64,000 nucleotides of DNA from Gluconacetobacter dulcium (GCF_014174165.1 NZ_JABEQN010000003.1:1-64000), one strand, 5' to 3'. Positions 50,101-57,893 are shown, numbered from the stretch's first letter. Translations and numbers: made by a program. Notes: a model not told the origin generated them from the letters alone.

Positions 50101-51204
50101 GCGGCCGAAGGCGTGGCGGCGTTGCGCGAAACGCTGCTGGAAGCCGGTGCGCGGACCGTGGAGGTGCGGGCCTGCGACGTGACCGACCATGCGGCGCTGG
50201 CGGCGCTGATTGCCGAGATCCGCGCCACCATGCCGCCTCTGGGCGGGATCGTTCATGCCGCCGTGACGGTGGCGGACGGGCTGGTGGCGACGCTATCCGA
50301 AGAACAGGTGACGGCTTCGGTACAGGCCAAGCTGGCCGGCGCGCTGTCGCTGGACGCGCTGACGCGGGATGATCCGCTGGCGCTGTTCCTGGTCTTCTCC
50401 TCCGCCACCATCACGCTCGGCGCGCCGGGTCAGGGGGCCTATGTGGCGGCCAATGCGGCGGTCGAGGCGCTGATCCAGCGCCGGCGGGATGCGGGCCTGC
50501 CCGGTTGTGCCGTGCGCTGGGGGCCGATCGCCGATGCGGGTTTCCTGGAACGCAACGAAGCGGCGCGCGAGGCGCTGGACCGGCGGCTGGGCGCGCGTTC
50601 GATGCGCGCGATGGCGGCGCTGGATGCCCTGCCCGACCTGCTGGCTTCCTCCGACCCCTGGCCGGTGCTGGCGGAAATGGACTGGCAGGCCACGGGCAGC
50701 CTGCCGATCCTGAGCGAGCCGCTGTTCGGCGCCGTGGCGCGGCGCCGGGACGAGGACGGCGATAGCGGCGACCTGATGAGCCTGCTGGCCACGGCCACCG
50801 AGGAACGGCGGGAAGAGATCGTCGCCGACCTGATCCTGGGCGAGCTGACCCGCATCATGCAGACCGACCGCGAGGCCCTGCCCCTGGACCAGCCGCTGGC
50901 TGAACTGGGTATGGATTCGCTGACGGCGGTCGAACTGGCGCTGGGGCTGGAACGCCGGCTGGGCGTGTCGCTGCCCGGCTTTGCCTGGCAGGAAATGACG
51001 GTGCGGCGCGTTGCGCGCCAGGTCTCCACCCTGCTGGGCAACAAGGGGCAGGAAGCCGCCGCCGCCACGCCGGATGAGGCCGTGATGGCGCGCCATCTGG
51101 CCTCGGACGAGGAACGGAACGTGGTGGTCGAGGCTGGCGAGGTTGCCGAAGGGACCGGGACGCCCGAGCCCGTGTTTTCGAACGAAGAAGAAACGACTCG
51201 ATGA
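44182..51204 (+). CDS. Iterative highly reducing type I polyketide synthase, RkpA-like (KS-AT-DH-psiMT-ER-KR-ACP)
   Basis: 2340 residues from ATG 44182. KS about 15-430 with Cys184 (DTACSSSL), His319 (EAHGTGT) and His357 (KTNLGH). AT about 535-830 with Ser622 in GHSVGE. DH about 865-1150 with His920 (LADHKVGE) and Asp1076 (TALDGTF); the usual Pro after the His motif is missing. About 1230-1460 is SAM-methyltransferase-like but lacks a GxGxG loop, so it is probably dead. ER about 1580-1930 with NADPH motif GAAGGVG at 1746. KR about 1938-2110 with GGTGGFG and Tyr2087. ACP with Ser2246 (LGMDSL). There is no thioesterase. Such a set would build a fully reduced acyl chain iteratively from malonyl units, like rhizobial RkpA. 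A 4-nt ATGA overlap joins it to the oxoamine synthase, which probably releases the chain. No loading module or second KS is present. Confidence 0.92.
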   Translation: MHNSSTSEPKTTTRDEPIAIVGASCRLPGAPDVTSLWQLLDEERESVRPIPENRFPLRDYWHPRRGETGKFYATRASTLDEIELFDAAFFGISAREARQMDPQQRLLLELAWEALEDAGTTAERIASAGVYVGASGLEYANLRLTDPSSGNAYFMPGNTLSIFSNRVSYALGLHGPSMTIDTACSSSLFALHEACEDLRAGRTDVALVGGVSMLLTPYPFIGFCAASMLSPTGRCHAFSADADGYVRGEGGVMLLLKPLSAARRDGDDIRAVIMASGINADGRTPGLTFPSAQAQADLLREVYDRAGVSPDQVAFVEAHGTGTQAGDPVETTALGKALGQLRATALPIGSIKTNLGHLEPASGLVSMLKAMLALQNRRLPASLHCANPNPAIPFAELNLEVVTEARPLDDGPLIAGVNNFGFGGANAHVVLASAPIEPADAPAAAPASDDAVPLLLSARSEAGLASLARVWSTRTWTDSELRGVATRRAHLPHRLGVPGGDAAEMRAALATWVETRAQADVVTGQALAQARTVFVFSGNGSQFSGMGRDLLEISPVFAAGVAEADVALRPHLGWSVLEAMRSGDWSADPADVAQPMLFAFQIGVLRGLERQGLKADIIVGHSVGEIAAGVHAGMLEMDEAARIVALRSRHQATAPGGGMIALHGDAEEARRLLAEAGPTLEIAAFNAPNALAVAGEAEALDRLEAAKGSSSLLIHRLKVGYAYHSSHMDRIAEALIRDLGAITARQPERLMISTVTSQPFTVLPDADYWWRNVRAPVLFAESVRQAAAEGGSVFIEISPRPVLQHYLRDILRGGDTQSRVMPAVPAKITTDPFPRTALACFAAGCDILSAAHFAGPAHVRGLPGVQWQRERHWYEPTEEALAVLWNQQGTHPLLGGHGKADASEWTAHLDGAVQPWLADHKVGETIVLAAACLIEFAFTAARATWPEAEILELRDFQILRPVIIEQTQLREIRVRLAADGAVTIDSRPRLSHAVWTRHATARAGLSPVAPAALPTAATDTAMTGDALYAVARAAGLAYGPAFRRVGAISMAEGRVEATLTGVPPLDGLTLDPTALDGTFQALVGLAVNHADAAEAPLPRKFGVIRLDLSAGPAARGQAAVTTSGPRETEADIVMLDATGRAVLSATGCWFTRMPGERPVPVAERSFHEVWLPSPVASAPLSDERFLALRPAMETPVGDADDKDAGLLAHTILSGQTSPAGDAPDAARLWQTLFLDLPQWLPAALLLAWIDERKNAAVAADDAFPDVAFRQLLSGRSVELAAEQIATTIAAYARDWPQDRPLRVLELHADRAALTRQLVPRLADLPGRLDYTILEPNRERQARLRPSVLAHLPGIVMAETVPAGAYDVLVAYAPGLHGQVPAATLAHADRLAPGGLILVVEAAEDAGWATLRALSPEPLLTIGAWRDLPHRLRAVAESVPAQAPFPLALLAAVAIDADESEGEAVSAAPVIRVSHAPAQDAGDDTARTAQAMLALARDARAAAEAGECLAIVTRDAAATPHEAARVALGRTIANEFPALRCRRIDLSAGLSETAVAAALDAERDATDDEREVRWTADGRFVRRLREGLPARAAGPQGDVRLIQPVPGPLDRLCWMPEPRVEPGPRDVVIDVQASGLNYRDVLSAIGMLPDELLLDGFAGATLGMECAGTVLAVGAEVTDLAPGDRVMALAAAAHASRVVTDRRSVFALPEWLSFAAGATIPVTYLTVLYALETVGQLRAGETILIHGAAGGVGLAAIQYASHVGARIIATAGSPAKRAALRELGIETVLDSRSLRFGADVLAATGGLGVDVVLNALSGEAMERSLELVRPFGRFLELGKRDFLANTRVGIGPLRQNVSYHAIDVDALVRHRPDLVSTVTDRLHTLLEDGAIGPLPYTAFPASAATDAFALMRTSAHVGKIVLTRGPVHVPPALDLPADRTMLVTGGTGGFGARAARWLVTRGARHLVLVSRRGPAAEGVAALRETLLEAGARTVEVRACDVTDHAALAALIAEIRATMPPLGGIVHAAVTVADGLVATLSEEQVTASVQAKLAGALSLDALTRDDPLALFLVFSSATITLGAPGQGAYVAANAAVEALIQRRRDAGLPGCAVRWGPIADAGFLERNEAAREALDRRLGARSMRAMAALDALPDLLASSDPWPVLAEMDWQATGSLPILSEPLFGAVARRRDEDGDSGDLMSLLATATEERREEIVADLILGELTRIMQTDREALPLDQPLAELGMDSLTAVELALGLERRLGVSLPGFAWQEMTVRRVARQVSTLLGNKGQEAAAATPDEAVMARHLASDEERNVVVEAGEVAEGTGTPEPVFSNEEETTR

Positions 51205-52487
51205 CAGGACCGAAATTCGGCCGGCGGCTGGGCGAACGCATCAAGCTGCTGGCCAGCCTGTCGGGCGGCGCACCGGCGGAGAGCAGCACGCGCGGCTGGT
51301 CGCTGCCCGGCGTGGAGGAAATGGAGTTCATCGCCAAGCGGGCGGCGGCGCTGGGCGTTTCCGACCCGTTCTTTCGCCAGCATGACGGGCTGGCCGCCGC
51401 CACCACCCTGATCGACGGGCGGGAATACATCAATTTCTCGTCCTACGATTATCTGGGGCTGAATGGCGATCCGCGCGTCATCGCCCAGGTGGAAGCGGCC
51501 CTGCACCGCTACGGCACGACGGTTTCCGCCAGCCGCATGGTGTCTGGCGAGCGGCCGTTCCATCGGGAACTGGAGCGGGCGCTGGCCGACTGGCATGGCG
51601 CCGAGGATTGCGTGGTGATGGTGTCGGGCCACGCGACCAACGTGACCACGCTGGCGCAACTGATGCGGCCGGGCGACCTGATCATCCATGATGCGCTGGC
51701 CCATAACAGCCTGATCCAGGGCGCGATCCTGTCGGGTGCGCGGCGCATCGCGTTTCCGCATAACGACGTGGCGGCGGCGCGCGAGCAATTATGGATGCAT
51801 CGCCGGGCGCACAAGCGCGCGCTGCTGGTGCTTGAAGGCCATTACAGCATGGATGGCGACATCCCTGATCTGGCGGCGTTCGTGGAACTGGCCCGCGAAT
51901 TCGACTGCATGACGCTGGTGGACGAGGCGCATTCGACCGGCGTGCTGGGCGCGCGCGGGCATGGCATTGCCGAAGAGGCCGGCGTGCCGCCCGACGCGAT
52001 CGACCTGTGGATGGGGACGCTGAGCAAGAGCCTGATCTCGTGCGGCGGCTATATTGCCGGCCGGGCCGAGATCATTACCTACCTGAAGCGCACCGCCGCG
52101 GGCTTTGTCTATTCCGTCGGCCTGCCGCCGACCAATGCGGCGGCCTCGATGGCGGCGCTGGACATTATCCGCGAGGAACCCTGGCGCATCGCGCGCCTGC
52201 GCGAGAACGCGACGCTGCTGCTACGTCTGTTCCGCGAGGCCGGTTTCGATACCGGAACCTCGGAAGGCTACGGCATCGTGCCGCTGGTCACCGGCAGTTC
52301 GCTGCTGGCCGGCCGGTTGTCGCAGGCGCTGTTCGAGCGCGGGCTGAATGTTCAGCCCATCATTCACCCGGCCGTGCCGGAGAAGGCGGCCCGGCTGCGC
52401 TTCTTCGTCAGCGCCTCACACACGCCCGAGCAGATCGCGCAGACCGTCTCGATCGTGACTCAGGCGCTGCGCGCCCTGTCGGAATAG
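51201..52487 (+). CDS. PLP-dependent alpha-oxoamine synthase (RkpG/serine palmitoyltransferase/BioF-like)
   Basis: 428 residues starting in an ATGA overlap with the PKS stop. Class II PLP fold: FSSYDYLGLNGDPRV, YGTTVSASRMVSGERPFH, LVDEAHSTGVLGARGHG (PLP Asp and His), and Lys276 in GTLSKSLISCGGY, the Schiff-base lysine. The family condenses an acyl thioester with an amino acid, losing CO2, to give an amino-ketone. The N-terminal 70 residues before the core are longer than in BioF, as in RkpG and PKS-linked members. Given the coupling, the acyl donor is probably the PKS ACP-bound chain. The amino acid (serine, glycine or alanine) cannot be read. Confidence 0.9.
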   Translation: MTGPKFGRRLGERIKLLASLSGGAPAESSTRGWSLPGVEEMEFIAKRAAALGVSDPFFRQHDGLAAATTLIDGREYINFSSYDYLGLNGDPRVIAQVEAALHRYGTTVSASRMVSGERPFHRELERALADWHGAEDCVVMVSGHATNVTTLAQLMRPGDLIIHDALAHNSLIQGAILSGARRIAFPHNDVAAAREQLWMHRRAHKRALLVLEGHYSMDGDIPDLAAFVELAREFDCMTLVDEAHSTGVLGARGHGIAEEAGVPPDAIDLWMGTLSKSLISCGGYIAGRAEIITYLKRTAAGFVYSVGLPPTNAAASMAALDIIREEPWRIARLRENATLLLRLFREAGFDTGTSEGYGIVPLVTGSSLLAGRLSQALFERGLNVQPIIHPAVPEKAARLRFFVSASHTPEQIAQTVSIVTQALRALSE

Positions 52488-53653
52488 GCTGACAATATCC
52501 GCCGCACCGAGCCCTCTACCGCGAGGGCTCGCCCCTCGGGGGTGAAGAAATCGCCTTCGACCAGGACTTCCTGGATCAGCATGCGGCAGAACGCATCGAG
52601 CAGTTCGGCATCCGGTCTGCTGGCCTCGCGCCAGAAGAGGTCCAGCGGTTCCTGGAACGTCAGACCCGGAACATCGTAGATGGCTTCGCCAAGAATCTTG
52701 ACCGGGCGGTCGCGCCGCAGGGCCAGCAGCCCGACCGTGCTGTTGACCGTGACGATCCCTTCGCTGGCGTCCAGCACGGGGTCGAGCTGGCCATCGGCCA
52801 TGAAATAGACCCGTGCCGCGATGCCCAGCGCGCGCGCGCGCTGGGTGATCAGCCCTTCCCAGTCCGTCAGGCGCGGATCGAGCGGATGGCGGCGGACGAC
52901 CAGGGAGAGCGTGTCGGGCGCATGGGCGGCGAAGGAGGCCAGGATCTGTTCCAGCGCCTCGGCCATGCCGCGAAACGGCGAATGGACCCGCAACTGGTAG
53001 TCGCCATCCAGTTGCATCGGCACCAGCATGAACGGCCCCTGGGGCAGGATCGCGTCCTTGGGCTTGCGCACCAGGCGCCCCGTCCAGTCCCGCAGCCAGC
53101 CCGCATATTCCACGAACGGACTGACCGCCGCATGGAAACGCGCATGGGGAAACAGCGCCGCCATGGCCACGCGCAGGCCGTGATAGGAAACATCGTAGAC
53201 CGCGCGCCGCAGGAAATCGGAATGCGGGTTGTAATGCATGGGGGGCCAGGGTGCCTGGCCCCGTTCGCGGATATGCGCGGCATCGCGCGGCAGGGCCGAA
53301 AAGCCGTTGACGCCATGGGGCTCCAGCGTGATCCAGCCGGGCCTGAGATAGCCTTCCTCGAACACCCAGATGGCGATGCCGTGCGCGCGGGCGATGTCGG
53401 TTGCCACGAGATGAATCGGGCGGCAGTCGCCGAACAGGATGAGTCCGTCCGGCTTGTCCTCGGCGATGATCTTTTCGAGGAAGGCAGGCAGGGCGCGCTC
53501 GCGCCCGCGAAACCATGTGACATCGTGCGAAAAGACGACATCGCCGCCATTGAAGGCAATGCGGCGGACATGATGGCCGGCTGCCCGGAGCGCAATCGCC
53601 AGTTCGGAGAAGAACGGCGTGGCATTTCCTTGCAGCATCAGAAAACTTAGCAA
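52460..53653 (-). CDS. KpsS/RkpJ-like capsular polysaccharide Kdo-transferase-family protein
   Basis: 397 residues from TTG 53653 (ATG 53638 is also possible). KpsS-type landmarks: FLMLQGNATPFFSELAIALR at the start, FGDCRPIHLVATDIARAHG, WVFEEGYLRPGWITLEPHGV (diagnostic), HPLDPRLTDW and VTVNSTVGLLALRRDRPVKI. In E. coli group 2 capsule systems KpsS adds the first beta-Kdo to a phosphatidylglycerol anchor. It is convergent with the oxoamine synthase, the stops overlapping by 28 nt. Its substrate here may differ if the anchor is a polyketide lipid. Confidence 0.87.
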   Translation of the reverse strand: MLSFLMLQGNATPFFSELAIALRAAGHHVRRIAFNGGDVVFSHDVTWFRGRERALPAFLEKIIAEDKPDGLILFGDCRPIHLVATDIARAHGIAIWVFEEGYLRPGWITLEPHGVNGFSALPRDAAHIRERGQAPWPPMHYNPHSDFLRRAVYDVSYHGLRVAMAALFPHARFHAAVSPFVEYAGWLRDWTGRLVRKPKDAILPQGPFMLVPMQLDGDYQLRVHSPFRGMAEALEQILASFAAHAPDTLSLVVRRHPLDPRLTDWEGLITQRARALGIAARVYFMADGQLDPVLDASEGIVTVNSTVGLLALRRDRPVKILGEAIYDVPGLTFQEPLDLFWREASRPDAELLDAFCRMLIQEVLVEGDFFTPEGRALAVEGSVRRILSAYSDRARSA

Positions 53654-53719
53654 ACCGTTCCCACCTTCCCCGTCCGTCCGTCCCTTGAACGCCCCATGGC
53701 GCGCCTGTCGGCGATTCCG

Positions 53720-54964
53720 CTATTGCTCGTTTCCGCACTCGATCACGGCCAGGGCGGCGAGGCCGGCCACCACCTGGGTCGGCCAGTCGGCGAATGACGG
53801 GGGTGCCTGCGCGGCCGCCCCCCTGTCATGCCCGCTCCGTTCGCGGATCGCACGTCGCCAGCCGGGGCCGTCCAATGGATCGAGATAGACCGGGAGGTCC
53901 CCGGCGATTTCGCGAAAGACCGGCAGGTCGCTGCACAGGCACGGAACGCCCATTGCCAATGCTTCCAGCAGCGGAAGGCCGAACCCTTCGGCAAATGACG
54001 GGAACAGCAACGCGCGCGCACCCCGGACCAGCCCCGCCACGGCCTGGTCGGATAACGTGGCGTGTTCGTGCACGACCCCCTGCAAGGCGGGGCATCGTTC
54101 GATCATGTCCAGGATGTTCTCGTTTTCCCATCCGCGTCGGCCGATGATCACCAGATGCGGCAGGGGCGTGGTGCCGCCCTCCATCGCCATCTGGCGCCAC
54201 AGATTCAGCAGCAGCAGGTGGTTCTTGCGCGGCTCGATCGTGCCCAGGATCACGAAATAGGGGGCGTCGGGCGCCAGATTGCCCACCAATGCCGGACCGT
54301 TGGACGGAACAAGGCAGCCGTGATGCACCACGCTGACCGGCGGACAAGGCCCGTGGGGGGCCAGATAATCGCGCAATGCGTCCCCGACCGGCCGGGACGG
54401 GACGATCACGCACTCCGCCAGCCGCCCCACGGTATCCATGCGGCGGCGATGGCGGTCGGGTTCGGTCGGGCGGGCATATTCGGGATATTCGATCGGGATC
54501 AGGTCGTGGACCATGACCGCCATCGTGGCATCGGCCCGTTTCAGAAAAACCTCGATCGCGTCGTCGCGCATCAGGTGATGATGCGAAAGCAGCAGATAGG
54601 TCCGGCGGTGTTTCGCACGGCCGGCCGCCCCGAGGGCCGCGGCCTGCAACAGCAGCCCGGCCAGCAGCGACGCCGTGCGCGACGGCCGCGTGCCGCCTGC
54701 CCAGGCGCGTGCGAGGGTCCGCAGGAAACGATCCGTCAGCCGACGCGGCATGAGGCCGATGCGCCCGATCGGGTGAAAGGCCACGAACATGACCTGGGAC
54801 GCGGGAAAGCGCATGAGATACAGCGCATATTCCAGTTCCACACGGTCGATCCCCGTCGGCACGGCGCTGCCGGCGCGCGACAGCAGGCGGGAGATATCCA
54901 TCAGAACCGGACGGGGCAGGATGTCGGCCGGCCGTCGCGAACCGTGCGCCACACTGCCGCTCAT
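53720..54964 (-). CDS. Glycosyltransferase, GT4-type (GT-B fold)
   Basis: 414 residues from ATG 54964, which overlaps the KpsC-like stop (ATGA). C-terminal GT-B domain with FVILGTIEPRKNHLLLLNLW, the GT4 signature FPSFAEGFGLPLLEALAMGV and CSDLPVFREIAGD. The N-terminal part (DISRLLSRAGSAVPTGIDRVE) resembles rhamnosyl/mannosyl-type transferases. Donor and acceptor unknown; dTDP-rhamnose is a reasonable candidate from the neighbouring rfb genes. Confidence 0.86.
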   Translation of the reverse strand: MSGSVAHGSRRPADILPRPVLMDISRLLSRAGSAVPTGIDRVELEYALYLMRFPASQVMFVAFHPIGRIGLMPRRLTDRFLRTLARAWAGGTRPSRTASLLAGLLLQAAALGAAGRAKHRRTYLLLSHHHLMRDDAIEVFLKRADATMAVMVHDLIPIEYPEYARPTEPDRHRRRMDTVGRLAECVIVPSRPVGDALRDYLAPHGPCPPVSVVHHGCLVPSNGPALVGNLAPDAPYFVILGTIEPRKNHLLLLNLWRQMAMEGGTTPLPHLVIIGRRGWENENILDMIERCPALQGVVHEHATLSDQAVAGLVRGARALLFPSFAEGFGLPLLEALAMGVPCLCSDLPVFREIAGDLPVYLDPLDGPGWRRAIRERSGHDRGAAAQAPPSFADWPTQVVAGLAALAVIECGNEQ

Positions 54965-56637
54965 GCGGGGCGGGCCGACCGGATGCGCGCCCATGCCTTG
55001 CGCAGCGCCGTCTGCGCGGCCAGCGCGCGCATCCATGGCGTGGGGCGCCACAGGTCGGGGGTTTGCAGACGGTCGATCAGAACTTCCGGACCGCAGGGCA
55101 GTCGCGTAACCGGGTCGAGATAGCGCGGGAACAGAATCAGCACTCCGGCAACGAGGTCTTCCAGGGACAGGCGCCGTGTCCGGCGTGCGGGAACATCCCC
55201 CAGGTCGACCGTCAGCCCCCACCCCGCATAGAACGGCGCGCCATAGGTCACAACCCGCCGTCCGCGCATAAGCGCCTCGAACCCGGCAAGGGAGGTCAGG
55301 GTATGGACCTCGTCGACCCGGGCGATCGTATCGAGGATCGCCCCGCCCCGGTCGATGCGATCGGCCAGTTGCATGACGACGGAATCCTCCATGTGGCCCA
55401 ATCTGTGCGTTGCCTCGACATCAGGATGTGGCCTGTAGACGATAAAGGCGTCAGGATTATGTCGCCGGACGGCCTGGAGCAGTTCCAGATTGCCGCCGAT
55501 CCGGCCGCCGCCGCAGCGCACCGACTGGTCGTCCGCCACCTGTCCGGGCACCAGGATCGTCCGCCGGTCTCCGCTGTCCCACGCTTCGGACACGCGGGCG
55601 GCCTGGCCGGCGCCGTATTTGGAAATGCCGAGCCGGACCAGGGAGTCGGTGAGCCGCCGGGCGCGGGCGCGCAGCGCCGGGTCGAAGGAGGCGGTCGCCA
55701 GGATATGTTCCAGGTCGCTCTCCCGCGCCGGATCGTAATAGATTCCGCGCGTGTCGAGGGTGATCGAGGATGGCGGCATCAGCGCGCTGCCCAGGCCGAT
55801 GGAGCGGACGAACCCGTCTTCCACGCGCCAGAGAGGCGTGCCCGCCCGGCGGGCATCGTCCTCCAGCCCCGGTGGCAGGCGCGTTGCCCAGACCGCGATG
55901 GCGCCCGGCGGGCCGGCGCGAAAAGCCGGGATGAACGGGGGAGCGCCGGGCGCCTGCGCCAGGAAATCGGCGATGCGCCGCCGTTTCCACCGCGACATGC
56001 CCAGGCAGGCCACGATCTGGCGGTTGACCAGGATCGTGCGGCGCCAGTCGGCCAGCAGGGTAATTGCCTCGGCACAGGGGATTGGCGCGGAGCTGTAGGG
56101 ACTGACGTAATCCGTGCGGTCCAGAAGATCGGCCAGCACATCGGCCCGCAGCAAGGGCTGCTCCTGCCCGCCTTCCGCCCCAAGCACGACAGGCAGGTCC
56201 CGCAGGGCTGCCAGCCGCACGACATCGCCCACCGAATCGGCGTAGACCCGCGTCACGCCATCGAGCAGCGCATGCGGATCGCTCTGCCAGGGCGCATGCG
56301 CGATGCCGAGGCGCCCAGCCAGCCCCGAGGCGGCCTCCGCCGGTCCCCGGCGGACCAGCAGGACATCCCGCGCGGGATGGGCCGCCAGGACGTGCTTCAG
56401 CATGGCCACGGCGCGATGGCGTGCGCGCGCCGTGCGGGACAGGACGACCAGGACCGGACGCCGCTGCGTGGGTGCCGGCGCCCAGAAACACCCGCCGACC
56501 CGTTCGCGACAGATCCGCTCCGCCAGTTCGTCCCGCTCCGCATCCGCAACGGGGAACGCAGGTGCGGTGTCCTGCCGCGCGCGGGCGAGCACGGGCACCG
56601 ATCGGTGGAAGGGCGGTATCCGCAGGAACCCGGTCAT
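54961..56637 (-). CDS. KpsC-like capsule protein with one intact GT domain
   Basis: 558 residues. The KpsC core is in the second half: LWRVEDGFVRSIGLGSALMP, SSITLDTRGIYYDP, YRPHPDVEA, and the end motif HTLTSLAGFEALMRGRRVVTYGAPFYAGWGLT. KpsC normally has two such domains in about 670 residues (beta-2,4 and beta-2,7 Kdo transfer). Here residues 1-230 contain only a faint echo (PVLVVLSRTARARHRAVAML, YVSPYSSAP) and lack the RxEDGFxRS block, so the first catalytic domain looks lost or replaced. Coupled with the GT4 gene below. Confidence 0.83.
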   Translation of the reverse strand: MTGFLRIPPFHRSVPVLARARQDTAPAFPVADAERDELAERICRERVGGCFWAPAPTQRRPVLVVLSRTARARHRAVAMLKHVLAAHPARDVLLVRRGPAEAASGLAGRLGIAHAPWQSDPHALLDGVTRVYADSVGDVVRLAALRDLPVVLGAEGGQEQPLLRADVLADLLDRTDYVSPYSSAPIPCAEAITLLADWRRTILVNRQIVACLGMSRWKRRRIADFLAQAPGAPPFIPAFRAGPPGAIAVWATRLPPGLEDDARRAGTPLWRVEDGFVRSIGLGSALMPPSSITLDTRGIYYDPARESDLEHILATASFDPALRARARRLTDSLVRLGISKYGAGQAARVSEAWDSGDRRTILVPGQVADDQSVRCGGGRIGGNLELLQAVRRHNPDAFIVYRPHPDVEATHRLGHMEDSVVMQLADRIDRGGAILDTIARVDEVHTLTSLAGFEALMRGRRVVTYGAPFYAGWGLTVDLGDVPARRTRRLSLEDLVAGVLILFPRYLDPVTRLPCGPEVLIDRLQTPDLWRPTPWMRALAAQTALRKAWARIRSARPA

Positions 56638-56828
56638 GCCCGTGGGCGGCCCGGCGAGAGGAGGGCGAAGCAGGGTCGGGCGGTCCCCCCGTGTGCTGCC
56701 TGCATGTCACCACCCTCCTGTCGAAGACTTATGAAACAGTCTGTTAGCACGCCCGTCTCCTAGCACGCTCGTCTCCGCGCCGAAACATCCGGCCCCGGTG
56801 GATGGCCCCGGGTTTCTCGCTGGTGGGT
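56638..56828. other. Intergenic region upstream of the KpsC-like gene
   Basis: 191 bases between the KpsC-like start and the end of the next minus-strand gene. It contains the tandem repeat at 56745-56776 and probably the promoter for the KpsC-GT4-KpsS group. No further feature is visible. Confidence 0.35.
56745..56776. repeat. 16-bp tandem repeat, two copies
   Basis: TAGCACGCCCGTCTCC (56745-56760) is followed at once by TAGCACGCTCGTCTCC (56761-56776), one mismatch. It lies about 110 bp upstream of the KpsC-like start. It could be a double regulator site or simple slippage. Confidence 0.7.
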
Positions 56829-57836
56829 TTATCGCTGGCTGGAAGGCGCGTATTGCGCGTCGTACCACGCGACGACCGCATCCACGCCGGTTTGAAGGGG
56901 CGTGGAAGGACGGAATCCGGTCAGGGCCTCGAGGGCCGAGCAGTCGGCCCAGGTTCGGGGCACGTCACCCGGTTGTATCGGCAGATAATGGCGCACGCAT
57001 GGCCGGCCGGTCGCTTTTTCGATCGCCGCGACAAATGCCGCCAGGCTGACGGGCTGGCTGTTGCCGATATTGACCACGCGATAGGGGGCCACGGGGCTGC
57101 TCCCCGGATCGCTCTCCCCTGCCTTTTCGGGGGCGACCCTGGAGAGGCGCAGGACGGCTTCCACCACGTCGTCGATATAGGTGAAATCGCGTGCCATCTC
57201 GCCGTTATTGTACAGCGTGACCGGCTGGCCCGCATGGATGTTGGCGATGAACCTGAACAGTGCCATGTCCGGCCGCCCCCATGGGCCGTACACGGTGAAG
57301 AAGCGCATGACGGTGGTGGGGAGTCTCCAGATATTGGCATAGGCGTGCGCCAGGTCTTCGGCCGCCTTCTTGGTCGCCGCGTACAGGCTCAGCGGATGAT
57401 CGCAGCGATGCGCCTCGGAAAAAGGCAGGACCGCGTTCGCCCCGTAGACCGAGGAGGACGACGCCATCATGAAATGAAGAGGCGGGTTGCGGCGCATGGC
57501 CTCCAGCAGCGTATAGGTGCCGAGGATATTGGAGCCGATATAGGTGCCGGGTGCGTCCAGACTGTGGGAGACGCCCGCCTGGGCGGCGAGATGCAGGACC
57601 ATCTGCGGCGCCCGTTGCGCGAACACCTCGCCCAGCGCCCGCGCATCCTCCAGCATGAATTCGTGGGACGTGAAAGTCTCGAACAGATGCAGGATGGCAT
57701 GACGCCGGCGTTTCAGGGAAACGTCGTAATAATCCGTCATCCCGTCGATGCCGATGACCGTATAGCCGTCTTCCAGCAGCCGTCTGGCGACATGAAACCC
57801 GATGAAACCTGCCGTGCCGGTCACGAGAATACGCAT
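56829..57836 (-). CDS. NAD-dependent nucleotide-sugar epimerase, UDP-glucuronate 4-epimerase-like
   Basis: 335 residues, extended SDR fold: RILVTGTAGFIGFHVARRLL (NAD), DGMTDYYDVSLKRRR (typical of UDP-GlcA 4-epimerases), SSSSVYGANAVLPFSE, catalytic YAATK, and RFFTVYGPWGRPDMALFRF. These features fit the CapI/UDP-glucuronate 4-epimerase class making UDP-GalA from UDP-GlcA for capsule. TGGAG lies 7 nt before the ATG. 57 nt separate it from the upstream glycosyltransferase. Confidence 0.9.
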   Translation of the reverse strand: MRILVTGTAGFIGFHVARRLLEDGYTVIGIDGMTDYYDVSLKRRRHAILHLFETFTSHEFMLEDARALGEVFAQRAPQMVLHLAAQAGVSHSLDAPGTYIGSNILGTYTLLEAMRRNPPLHFMMASSSSVYGANAVLPFSEAHRCDHPLSLYAATKKAAEDLAHAYANIWRLPTTVMRFFTVYGPWGRPDMALFRFIANIHAGQPVTLYNNGEMARDFTYIDDVVEAVLRLSRVAPEKAGESDPGSSPVAPYRVVNIGNSQPVSLAAFVAAIEKATGRPCVRHYLPIQPGDVPRTWADCSALEALTGFRPSTPLQTGVDAVVAWYDAQYAPSSQR

Positions 57837-57893
57837 CTGAAACTCCAGGAAATACCGGACGAGCCACGCCAGGCCCTGCCGGCATGGCGCGCG

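Noticed and set aside
44182-51204. PKS as a PUFA synthase or glycolipid (hgl-type) synthase
   Set aside because: Only one KS and one ACP are present and the domain order is that of an iterative highly reducing PKS; tandem ACPs and the second DH pair of PUFA synthases are absent.
51201-52487. Oxoamine synthase as biotin gene bioF or glycine C-acetyltransferase kbl
   Set aside because: No biotin or threonine-catabolism genes are near, it is translationally coupled to a PKS, and its N-terminus is longer than in BioF/Kbl.
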